Assembly: GCA_023393015.1 (NCBI GenBank)
Contig: JAEWMY010000013.1
Span: forward strand, 1 to 23,988
From: Spirochaetota bacterium
GTDB lineage: Bacteria; Spirochaetota; Spirochaetia; Treponematales; Treponemataceae
Reading direction: 5' to 3'
Length of the DNA stretch: 23,988 bases
Part shown: one piece after another, positions 14,565 to 21,784 of the stretch
Layout: each line of letters begins with the position of its first letter
How positions within the stretch are numbered: the stretch's first letter is position 1
Translations under genes and position numbers: made by a program
The notes under the pieces: generated by a model
Told to the model about the DNA's origin: nothing
Seen by the model: the letters and a program-made list of their open reading frames with translations, nothing else
The model's database searches: none

Positions 14565-17500
14565 ATGATCGGATTGCTCGAAAAGTCCCCGTTCGCCTAT
14601 GCCTACCACGAGATCGTCACCGATTCCCGCGGCCGTCCGGTTGACTATCGTTATATCGAGGCAAACGACGCCTTCGAACGGATGACGGGACTTCCCGCGG
14701 CCACCGTCGCCGGAAAGCTCGTTACCGAGTTGCTTCCGGGAATCCGGGACGACGTTTTTAACTGGATCGGCACGTTCGGAAAGATCGCGTTGAAGGGCGG
14801 CGTTGCCCAATTCGAGCAGTATTCGGACCGCCTGGACCGCTGGTATCACGTACAGGCGTATTCGGACACGCCGCGTTTTTTCGCGGCTTTTTTCTTCGAC
14901 GTGACCGACAAACACCGCGCGGCGAGCGAACTCGAGGGATTCTTTTCCGTTAACCTGGATCTCCTGTGTATCGCCGACACGAACGGCGAATTCATCAAGG
15001 TGAACCGCGAGTGGGGCAACGTGCTCGGTTACGACGAAGGCGAGCTCGAGGGACGTTCGTTCCTGGACTACGTACACCCCGACGACCTTGCCGCCACGCT
15101 CGCGGCCATAGCCGAACTCGACGAGCAACGTCCCGTGCTCAACTTCGTCAACCGTTACCGCGCGAAGAACGGCGAGTATCGCTTTATCGAGTGGCGTTCG
15201 CAACCGAGGGGAAAACGCATTTACGCCGCGGCGCGCGACGTTACCGAGAAACGCCTGACCGAAGAGCGGCTTAAGAAGTGGCTGTCAATACTCGACGCAT
15301 CCCTCGAGGCGACGGCGGACGGAATCCTGAGCGTCGATCTCGCCGGGAACATACTGAAATCGAACAGGAAATTCGCGGAGTTGTGGGGCGTACCCGAGAA
15401 TCTCGTGTCCGCCCGGGACGACGAACGAGCGCTCGCCGTCGTTTCGCGCAAGATAGCCGATCCCGCCTGCTTTCTCGAGCGCGTGCGATGGTACTACGGG
15501 CATCCGGAAGAATCCGGAAACGACGAACTCGAGCTTCTCGACGGAAGGACGATCGAGCGATACACCCAGCCCCAGCGCGAGGGAGACACGATAACCGGCA
15601 GGGTGTGGAGCTTTCGCGACGTGACGGAACGAAAGCGGGCCGAGGAACTCGCCCGATCCTATTCCGGGATGCAGGAACTCTTCCTGCGGATTTCCGCTGG
15701 CTTCATCAACGTCGGCGGAGACGGCCTCGACGAGGCGATTCGGGACGCCTTGCGCGAGGTCTCATCGTTCGTGGGCGCCGACAGATCCTATGTCTATTCC
15801 TACGATTGGGTCGCGAGAAGGTGCCGGTGCGAACAGGAATGGATCAAGAACGACGTACCGCGCGACATGGGAATCCCGAAGGACGCGCCGCTCGACGACG
15901 TTCCCGACTGGGCCCGTCTGCACGCCGCGGGCGGGGTCGTGCTCGTTCCGGACGCGCGGGCCGTCTCCGACGCGAAATTGCGGTCCCTGCTCGAATCGCA
16001 CGGCGTCAGGAGCCTCATCCTCATACCGACGATGAACGGGGAAACTTGTACCGGCTTCATCGGTTTCGAGTCGAATCGCGAGGCCCACGTATACACCGAC
16101 CGCGAAAGCATGCTCCTGACCGTTTTCGCCGGCATGATCGTCGGCGTCATGAACCGCTGCGCGCTCGAGGAGCGGCTTGTCGACGCCAAGGAATCGGCCG
16201 ACGCCGCGAGCCGGGCGAAGTCGGATTTCCTCGCGAACATGAGCCACGAGATCCGGACGCCGATGAACGCCATCATGGGCCTGAGCAAGCTCGCGCTCGC
16301 GGAGAGCCTTCCCGGCGGCTACGGCGACGCGATGCGGAAGATTCACGCCTCGGCGAGGCTCCTGCTCGGAATCATCAACGACGTTCTCGATTACTCCAAG
16401 ATCGAGGCGGGAATGCTCGAACTCGACGCGCATGTCTTCGCGCTGTCGGATGTCGCGGGTCAGATGGAGGACCTCTTTTCCTCGGACGCGCTCGCGAAGG
16501 GCCTTTCCTTTTCGGTCGCGATCGACCCCGCCCTTCCGAAGGCCTTTGTCGGGGACTCGCTCCGCATCGCCCAGGTCTTGACGAATCTCGTCGGCAACGC
16601 GGTCAAATTCACCGAGCGGGGAACGGTCGTCCTTTCGGCGCGCCCGGCCGACGGCGGACGTACGCGTTTTTCCGTTCGCGATACCGGTATCGGTATCGAT
16701 CCCTCCAAGGCGGAAACGCTCTTCAGGGCGTTCTCGCAGGGAGACGCGTCCACGACCCGCAAATACGGCGGTACCGGATTGGGGCTCGTGATCTCGAGCC
16801 GTCTCGTCGAGGCGATGGGCGGCGAGCTTTCGTTCGTGTCGGAAAGCGGAAAGGGGAGCGAGTTTTTTTTCGAGATACGGTTACCCGTCGCGAACGGCGT
16901 GGATGCCTCCGAGAGCGCCTGTCCGTTCGCCGCGGACTCCTTTGGCCGAACCGCGGGCGTGCCCTCGCTCGACGGGAAGGTGATCCTTCTCGCCGAGGAT
17001 AACGAGCTTAACGTCGAGGTCGGCCGCCGTTTCGTCGAACAAACCGGGGCGCGGGTCATCACGGCGCGCAACGGGGCGGAGGCGGTGGATATCGCGCGCG
17101 CCGAATCGGTCGATCTCGTCCTCATGGATATCCAGATGCCGGTTATGGACGGATTCGAGGCCTCGAGGCGGATTAAGACTTCCGTTCCCGACCTTCCGAT
17201 CATAGCGCTGACCGCGAGCGTGATGGACGAGGACCGCGCCCGCGCGAAGACCGCGGGAATGGACGGCCATATCCCGAAACCGCTCGAGGAATCGGATCTC
17301 TACGCGGTGCTTGCCGCGTGGCTCGTTCCCGAAACCGGGCCGGTCGCGGCCTCGGCGGCGAAAGCGTCGTCGCGGGTATCGGCGCGTCATGCCGCGTCGG
17401 GACATGACGCGTCGGGACATGGCGCGTCGCGCGCGTCGGATCGAACGCATGATCGAGCGTCTTCGGGCGAATCGGACCGCCGACTCGTTCCTCCGAACCT

Positions 17501-18878
17501 TCCGGGATTCGAGACTGGACCCGGCGAATACCGCGACGAAACGGACGAGGCTTTCAGGGTTCAGATACTCGGTATGTTTCGCGACCAATTACGCGACACC
17601 TTCGCGGGCACGGGAGACGCGATTCGCTCGGGCAACGATGTGCTCGCGAAGGAGCGGGTTCACGCGTTGAAGGGAATCGCCGGTATCGTCGGCGCCGTCA
17701 GGGTCGCCCGGGTCGCGAACGAGCTGAACGTTCTCTACGCGGGGTCGTCCGGACATGACGCCCGTGGCGGACATGACGGACCGCGCGACGGCGACAGGAC
17801 ACGGTCTCTCGCCTGCGAACTCGACGCCTCCATAACCGAGGCGCTGGAGTCCCTTCGGTTTCTCGACGGGATTCCGCCCGTGAAAACCCCCGGTCCGGAC
17901 GCTTCCCGAGAGAGCTCCGGACTGACGCGCATGACGCGCGCGAAAACCCGTCAGCCGAGGCTCACGTCCGATCTGCCGCGCGTGCTTATCGTCGACGATC
18001 AACCCGTCGGCGTCGCGTCGCTTACGGGCCTTCTCGGCTCCGAATACGAGGTGCTCGTGGCGGGCGACGGATCGCGCGCTCTCGAGATCGCGAGGGGAGA
18101 TCGTCCCCCGCACGTCGTTCTCCTCGACATAAACATGCCGGGTACGGACGGATACGAGGTATGCCGCGCGCTGAAGGACGACGAGGCGACGCGCGATATC
18201 GCCGTCGTGTTTATTACCGCTCGTGACGACCCCACGGACGAGGCGCGGGGCTTCCTGTTGGGCGGGTCGGATTACATAAAAAAACCGTTCAACCCCGTCG
18301 TCGTGCGGGCTCGCGTGCGCAATCAGGTGAATCTCCTCGCGAGAAACGCCCTGCTCGAGGAAATAGCCCACACGGATTCCCTCACGGGCGTGCCTAACCG
18401 GCGGAGTTTCGAGGAGGAATTCTCGCGGCTGTGGCGCCATTGTTCCCGCGAGCGCGTGGCTATAAGCGCGCTCATGGTCGATATCGACCACTTCAAGCCG
18501 TACAACGACTGTCACGGTCACGGCGCGGGCGACGAATGCCTCAGGAAAGTGGCCGCCGCCCTTAACGTGCAGATCGGTCGGCCGCTCGAGACCTTCGCCC
18601 GGTACGGCGGCGAGGAGTTCGCCGCCATCCTTTCGGGAACGGACTCGCGGGGAGCCGCGCGGATATGCGAACGCATGCTACAGGCGGTACGCGATCTCGG
18701 AATACCGCACGGCTTTTCCTCGTGTTCCGACGTGGTGACCGTATCGATCGGATTCGCCACGCTCGTCCCCGATCGTTCCCATTCGCACTCCGAACTCCTC
18801 CGGAGGGCCGATCAAGCCCTGTATTCCGCAAAGCGCGACGGAAGGAATATGGCCGTAGAGTTCGGCGACGGGTACTGA
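14565..18878 (+). CDS. Soluble hybrid histidine kinase with receiver, HPt, second receiver and GGDEF output
   Basis: A 1437-residue cytoplasmic protein with no membrane segment. Order: PAS-like (about 1-122), PAS (123-235), PAS (236-355), GAF (368-528), a short coiled coil, dimerisation domain with His561 (MSHEIRTPMN), ATPase domain (N674, DTGIGID from 706, GTGLGL from 736), receiver 1 (acidic 811-812, Asp855, Lys905), a His/Ser/Asp-rich linker (about 925-985), HPt (His1033 in VHALKG), receiver 2 (Asp1144/1145, Asp1188, Lys1240) and GGDEF (1262-1432, active site YGGEEF 1347-1352). All phospho-sites are intact. The likely relay is His561 to Asp855 to His1033 to Asp1188, controlling cyclic-di-GMP synthesis. 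The product-inhibition position reads RPLE instead of R-x-x-D. The ATG at 14565 is chosen because a promoter lies just upstream and the PAS region begins at once. Confidence 0.93.
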   Translation: MIGLLEKSPFAYAYHEIVTDSRGRPVDYRYIEANDAFERMTGLPAATVAGKLVTELLPGIRDDVFNWIGTFGKIALKGGVAQFEQYSDRLDRWYHVQAYSDTPRFFAAFFFDVTDKHRAASELEGFFSVNLDLLCIADTNGEFIKVNREWGNVLGYDEGELEGRSFLDYVHPDDLAATLAAIAELDEQRPVLNFVNRYRAKNGEYRFIEWRSQPRGKRIYAAARDVTEKRLTEERLKKWLSILDASLEATADGILSVDLAGNILKSNRKFAELWGVPENLVSARDDERALAVVSRKIADPACFLERVRWYYGHPEESGNDELELLDGRTIERYTQPQREGDTITGRVWSFRDVTERKRAEELARSYSGMQELFLRISAGFINVGGDGLDEAIRDALREVSSFVGADRSYVYSYDWVARRCRCEQEWIKNDVPRDMGIPKDAPLDDVPDWARLHAAGGVVLVPDARAVSDAKLRSLLESHGVRSLILIPTMNGETCTGFIGFESNREAHVYTDRESMLLTVFAGMIVGVMNRCALEERLVDAKESADAASRAKSDFLANMSHEIRTPMNAIMGLSKLALAESLPGGYGDAMRKIHASARLLLGIINDVLDYSKIEAGMLELDAHVFALSDVAGQMEDLFSSDALAKGLSFSVAIDPALPKAFVGDSLRIAQVLTNLVGNAVKFTERGTVVLSARPADGGRTRFSVRDTGIGIDPSKAETLFRAFSQGDASTTRKYGGTGLGLVISSRLVEAMGGELSFVSESGKGSEFFFEIRLPVANGVDASESACPFAADSFGRTAGVPSLDGKVILLAEDNELNVEVGRRFVEQTGARVITARNGAEAVDIARAESVDLVLMDIQMPVMDGFEASRRIKTSVPDLPIIALTASVMDEDRARAKTAGMDGHIPKPLEESDLYAVLAAWLVPETGPVAASAAKASSRVSARHAASGHDASGHGASRASDRTHDRASSGESDRRLVPPNLPGFETGPGEYRDETDEAFRVQILGMFRDQLRDTFAGTGDAIRSGNDVLAKERVHALKGIAGIVGAVRVARVANELNVLYAGSSGHDARGGHDGPRDGDRTRSLACELDASITEALESLRFLDGIPPVKTPGPDASRESSGLTRMTRAKTRQPRLTSDLPRVLIVDDQPVGVASLTGLLGSEYEVLVAGDGSRALEIARGDRPPHVVLLDINMPGTDGYEVCRALKDDEATRDIAVVFITARDDPTDEARGFLLGGSDYIKKPFNPVVVRARVRNQVNLLARNALLEEIAHTDSLTGVPNRRSFEEEFSRLWRHCSRERVAISALMVDIDHFKPYNDCHGHGAGDECLRKVAAALNVQIGRPLETFARYGGEEFAAILSGTDSRGAARICERMLQAVRDLGIPHGFSSCSDVVTVSIGFATLVPDRSHSHSELLRRADQALYSAKRDGRNMAVEFGDGY
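17388..17432 (+). repeat. Three tandem 15-base units in the kinase linker
   Basis: Units at 17388, 17403 and 17418 encode HAASG, HDASG and HGASR between receiver 1 and the HPt domain. The 10-mer GGACATGACG inside this tract recurs in the same frame at 17751 and 17769, within a loop of the HPt domain. Confidence 0.7.
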
Positions 18879-18890
18879 CCTTTTTTCGTC

Positions 18891-18934
18891 GGGCTGACCT
18901 CGTTCCGCGGATCTACCGCCGGACGGGTCAGCCC
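18891..18934. terminator. GC-rich stem-loop between convergent genes
   Basis: A nine-base perfect inverted repeat, GGGCTGACC (18891-18899) and GGTCAGCCC (18926-18934), with a 26-base interior that can pair further. It lies 13 bases after the kinase stop and also covers the stop codon of the opposing small ORF. No T-run follows the stem on either strand, so it is not a classical intrinsic terminator, but it may act for both convergent genes or as RNA end protection. Confidence 0.4.
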
Positions 18935-19026
18935 TCTCCGTTTTCGCACGGGTCATCCTCGTCTTCGAGTCTCGACGTTTCCGCGTCAAACGGTTTCGTG
19001 CATACGCTGCCTTCCCTTGTTTCCAT
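18928..19026 (-). CDS. Small acidic two-cysteine protein (32 residues)
   Basis: Not recognised. ATG at 19026, stop at 18928-18930. The coding evidence is the start region: AAGGAGG (19033-19039) at good spacing, the strongest ribosome site in the window, and a promoter further upstream. The product starts METREGSVCTKPF and is acidic (runs such as RLEDEDDPCENGEG), with cysteines at positions 9 and 27 and no membrane segment. It lies downstream of the tRNA-dihydrouridine synthase gene on the same strand but has its own promoter. The two cysteines could bind metal or form a disulfide; this is speculation. The alternative is that the Shine-Dalgarno belongs to a leader peptide or is fortuitous. Confidence 0.5.
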   Translation of the reverse strand: METREGSVCTKPFDAETSRLEDEDDPCENGEG

Positions 19027-19052
19027 GGACGACCTCCTTTTTTTTCACCTTC

Positions 19053-19087
19053 ACGGCGCGCGCGGGAGGTTTCCCCGCCCCTGCCGT
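19053..19087 (-). promoter_or_regulatory. 5' leader hairpin of the small ORF
   Basis: Nested inverted repeats, outer ACGGC/GCCGT and inner GCGGG/CCCGC, begin at the predicted transcription start and end about 14 bases before the Shine-Dalgarno. An A-run separates hairpin and ribosome site. It could stabilise the mRNA end or regulate translation. Confidence 0.35.
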
Positions 19088-19093
19088 TACTGA

Positions 19094-19122
19094 AATATAG
19101 GCCGTGTTTCGCCGTTCGGGAA
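19094..19122 (-). promoter_or_regulatory. Promoter of the small ORF
   Basis: Minus strand TTCCCG (19117-19122), a 17-base spacer and TATATT (19094-19099). It gives a leader of about 60 bases before the ATG at 19026. The -35 is the same hexamer as at the EEP gene. Confidence 0.45.
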
Positions 19123-19150
19123 GGGTTGGAGGCGTTCGTTCGTGACATTG

Positions 19151-20170
19151 TCACGTTCGGCCGAAGACGGCGATTACCGCCCGTTCGTACTCGGCGAACG
19201 ACCGCGCGCGCGGAATTCGCGCGAGTTCCCGCCGCCGCGGCCGGAGCGACGGGGCGAGGTATCCCCACCATTCCTTCATCTTCGCGAGCGCGTGCGAAGG
19301 GCCGCAGAGGACGGCGCGGTATCCGGCGTAGAGGTCGTCGTGAAAGGCCCGAACCGCGGCGAGCCACGCCTCCGAGCCGACCTCCGGAGGCGCCGCCCCC
19401 GCGGGAGTCCGTCCGGTCGCGCGCGCGACGCGCGCGGGAAGAAAGGGATCCGCGATCGCGCCCCTGCCTATCATCCAGTCGGAGACGTCATCGAGGCGCT
19501 CCGAGAGCGCCGTGAATCCGGAAAGCGTCGCGATATCCCCGTTATACGCGACGGGGCGCGACGAAAGGGCCTGCGCCCTTTCGAAGGCGTCGATGTCGAC
19601 CGAGCCTCGGTACATCTGCGTTCCGAGCCTCGGGTGCATGATGACCGACTCGAGGGGATATCGGTCGAGCGTCGGCACGAGCGCGAGAATTTCCGCCGGA
19701 TCGGAAAGGCCCAGGCGGAGCTTCACGGAGAGGCGCGTGTCGCCGTTCGCGAAAGGCTTGTCGTCATACACGCGTTGCAGGAATTCGCCGATCCGCGCGG
19801 GATGGGGAAGGAGTCCCGCGCCGCGGAATTTCCGCGTGACCATCGGATACGGGCAACCGAGGTTCCAGTTGACTCGCGAATACCCCGCCTCGCGGAGAGC
19901 GCGCGCGGTGGAGAGGAAGCTTTCGGCGTCGTTGCCGAGTATCTGCGGGATAACGGGGACGGGGAGCCCTTCCGCGGGCACGACGTCGCCGAAGTGGTTC
20001 CGTTTCGCGGACGTTCCGGGGACCGCGAGTATGAACGGCGCCATAGCGGCGTCGAAGCCCCCGAAGGAGCGGAACCATGCCGCGCGAAAGACCCTGCCGG
20101 TGACTCCGTGGAGCGGCGCGAGTGTCAGTGTCGTTTTTGACTGAGTCGTTCGTATCGTCGGGTCGCCCAT
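19151..20170 (-). CDS. tRNA-dihydrouridine synthase
   Basis: A 339-residue FMN-dependent enzyme that reduces uridines in the D-loop of tRNA with NADPH. The TIM-barrel start (LTLAPLHGVTGRVFR), the active-site stretch NWNLGCPYP with catalytic Cys106 and following Lys114, the strand SVKLRLG with Lys150, MHPR with His179, and the FMN phosphate region YNGDI and IGRGAI are all present. The C-terminal helical domain is shorter and more diverged than in DusA or DusB, so no subfamily symbol is given. The ATG at 20170 follows a TACCAT box by six bases and has no ribosome site. It is divergent from the HD-GYP gene, with 116 bases between starts. Confidence 0.93.
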   Translation of the reverse strand: MGDPTIRTTQSKTTLTLAPLHGVTGRVFRAAWFRSFGGFDAAMAPFILAVPGTSAKRNHFGDVVPAEGLPVPVIPQILGNDAESFLSTARALREAGYSRVNWNLGCPYPMVTRKFRGAGLLPHPARIGEFLQRVYDDKPFANGDTRLSVKLRLGLSDPAEILALVPTLDRYPLESVIMHPRLGTQMYRGSVDIDAFERAQALSSRPVAYNGDIATLSGFTALSERLDDVSDWMIGRGAIADPFLPARVARATGRTPAGAAPPEVGSEAWLAAVRAFHDDLYAGYRAVLCGPSHALAKMKEWWGYLAPSLRPRRRELARIPRARSFAEYERAVIAVFGRT

Positions 20171-20176
20171 GCGCGC

Positions 20177-20205
20177 ATGGTAGCAGGTTCCGCCCAGCGG
20201 CGCAA
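20177..20205 (-). promoter_or_regulatory. Promoter abutting the start of the dihydrouridine synthase gene
   Basis: Minus strand TTGCGC (20200-20205), a 17-base spacer and TACCAT (20177-20182) preceded by TGC. The box ends six bases before the ATG at 20170 and no ribosome site lies between. Confidence 0.45.
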
Positions 20206-20231
20206 CGAGGGGCGGATTCCCCTTTTTCCGC

Positions 20232-20260
20232 TTGCAAACCGTCCCGCGAGGCGGGATACT
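20232..20260 (+). promoter_or_regulatory. Sigma-70-type promoter of the HD-GYP gene with a palindromic spacer
   Basis: TTGCAA (20232-20237), a 17-base spacer and GATACT (20255-20260). The palindrome CCCGC-GAG-GCGGG (20243-20255) fills most of the spacer and could be an operator. GGAGG (20274-20278) is the ribosome site. Confidence 0.6.
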
Positions 20261-20286
20261 TGAAGGCGGGCCCGGAGGCCCGAGTC

Positions 20287-21366
20287 ATGATAATCGTCCA
20301 GAAGGTTCTCTCGAACAGCGAACTTTTTTCGGGACTCTCGGCCGCTTCCCTTTCGCGCGTCGAGGGCCGGCTCAAGCCCGCGTCCTTCGCGCGCAACGTG
20401 GTGATCTGCCGCGAGGGCGAGGACGGCGATTCCATGTACGTCATCGTGTCGGGGCTCGTCACGGTATCGAGCGACATGGGGTGGGGCCAGCGCGAGCTCG
20501 CGCGCAAGGGACCCGGCGAGGTATTCGGCGAGATGGCCCTCATCTCGAACGACGTGCGCTCGGCGACGGTCCGCGCGATAGAGGACACCGAATGCCTCGA
20601 ACTCGACCGAGGGGGTTTCGACGAGCTGCTCGACGGCGACCCGGCGCTCGCGCAGAGAATCGCCAAGATCATGACAAGACGCTTTTCGACGCTCGTACAT
20701 CGAACTTCCACCGAGCTTCTGGGCGCGTATCGCGCCCTTACCTTCGCGCTCGCGAACCTGACGGAATCCCGCGACCCGGAAACGGGCGCGCACCTCGAGC
20801 GCACGAGGCATTACTGCGTGCTTCTCGCCGAGCTGCTCGCCGCCGACCCGCGCTACCGGGACCAGATAACGGACGAGTTCGTCGACGGTATATTCCAGGC
20901 CGCTCCCCTGCACGATATCGGAAAGGTCGCGATACCGGACTCGATATTGTTCAAGCCCGGCGGCCTCATCGAGGGTGAATTCGAGCGGATGAAGTCCCAC
21001 ACCACCATCGGGGCCACGATGATGGAGCGGGTCATCCGCCAGAGCGGCGCGGACCTGTTCCGCATCGCCTACAAGATATGCCTCTACCACCACGAGCGTT
21101 GGGACGGGACGGGGTACCCGACGGGAATCTCCGGCAGGGATATCCCGCTCGAGGCCCGCATCATGGCGATCGCCGACGTCTACGACGCCCTTCGCTCCCG
21201 ACGCGTGTACAAGGATTCCATCGACGAGTCCGAGTCGATAGGCCTCTTGAAGGGCGGTATCGGCACGCAGTTCGATCCGGACATCGCCGGGATCATGATC
21301 GAGAACATCGGGCGCTTCGAGGAGATATACCTCACGTATCAGGACGAGAAAACCGGTGGCGCGTAG
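20287..21366 (+). CDS. Cyclic-nucleotide-binding HD-GYP phosphodiesterase
   Basis: A 359-residue soluble protein. Residues about 10-125 are a cyclic-nucleotide-binding domain: the beta-barrel start FARNVVICREGEDGDSMYVI, and a phosphate-binding cassette FGEMALISNDVRSATVRA with Glu82 and Arg91. Residues about 150-350 are an HD-GYP domain: His169, His209-Asp210 (PLHDIGKVAIP), HHE at 268-270 and DGTGYP at 273-278. All metal ligands and the GYP motif are present, so it is expected to hydrolyse cyclic-di-GMP, gated by binding of a cyclic nucleotide. GGAGG eight bases before the ATG at 20287 decides the start. The stop overlaps the next gene by 11 bases. It counterbalances the GGDEF kinase upstream. 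Confidence 0.92.
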   Translation: MIIVQKVLSNSELFSGLSAASLSRVEGRLKPASFARNVVICREGEDGDSMYVIVSGLVTVSSDMGWGQRELARKGPGEVFGEMALISNDVRSATVRAIEDTECLELDRGGFDELLDGDPALAQRIAKIMTRRFSTLVHRTSTELLGAYRALTFALANLTESRDPETGAHLERTRHYCVLLAELLAADPRYRDQITDEFVDGIFQAAPLHDIGKVAIPDSILFKPGGLIEGEFERMKSHTTIGATMMERVIRQSGADLFRIAYKICLYHHERWDGTGYPTGISGRDIPLEARIMAIADVYDALRSRRVYKDSIDESESIGLLKGGIGTQFDPDIAGIMIENIGRFEEIYLTYQDEKTGGA

Positions 21367-21781
21367 GGAGACTCGCGCCCTCCGACCTCGCGTCGGCCGT
21401 CCCCCCGACGCTCGTCGGGAGCGCGGCCTTTCCCCCGCGACGATCGCCATCGAGCGAGTCCTGCGCGCCATACCGGCGGGGCGCGTCGCGACCTACGGGC
21501 AGGTGGCCCGGCTTGCGGGCCTTCCCAACGGGGCGCGTCAGGTCGCGCGCGTCCTTCACGCGAGGTCCGCGGCGGCGAACCTTCCCTGGCACCGCGTCGT
21601 CGGCGCGGGAAGGGGCGGCGGGGGGCTCGAAACCCGCGGGATGGCGCTCGCCGGGATATCGCTCGGGGGTGACGGGTTCCGCGAACAGGCCGCCCTGCTC
21701 GAAAGCGAGGGAGTCCGGGTGGGCGAGAAAGGCGAGATCGATTTGGCTTCGTACGGTTGGCGGGCTGAAACCGTTCGGTAA
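21356..21781 (+). CDS. Alkyltransferase-like protein (ATL, PWHR active site)
   Basis: A 141-residue homologue of the DNA-binding domain of O6-alkylguanine alkyltransferases. The conserved stretch begins near residue 26 (SPATIAIERVLRAIPAGRVATYGQVARLAG). The catalytic PCHR is replaced by PWHR with Trp78. That substitution defines the ATL family, which binds O6-alkylguanine, flips it and recruits nucleotide-excision repair instead of repairing directly. The assigned GTG start at 21356 overlaps the HD-GYP gene by 11 bases and its ribosome site is poor; the basic 25-residue N-terminus may be untranslated or a tail. It ends four bases before the stop of the convergent beta-galactosidase gene. Some relatives are annotated as Ogt-like by error. 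Confidence 0.87.
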   Translation: MARRETRALRPRVGRPPDARRERGLSPATIAIERVLRAIPAGRVATYGQVARLAGLPNGARQVARVLHARSAAANLPWHRVVGAGRGGGGLETRGMALAGISLGGDGFREQAALLESEGVRVGEKGEIDLASYGWRAETVR

Positions 21782-21784
21782 GGC

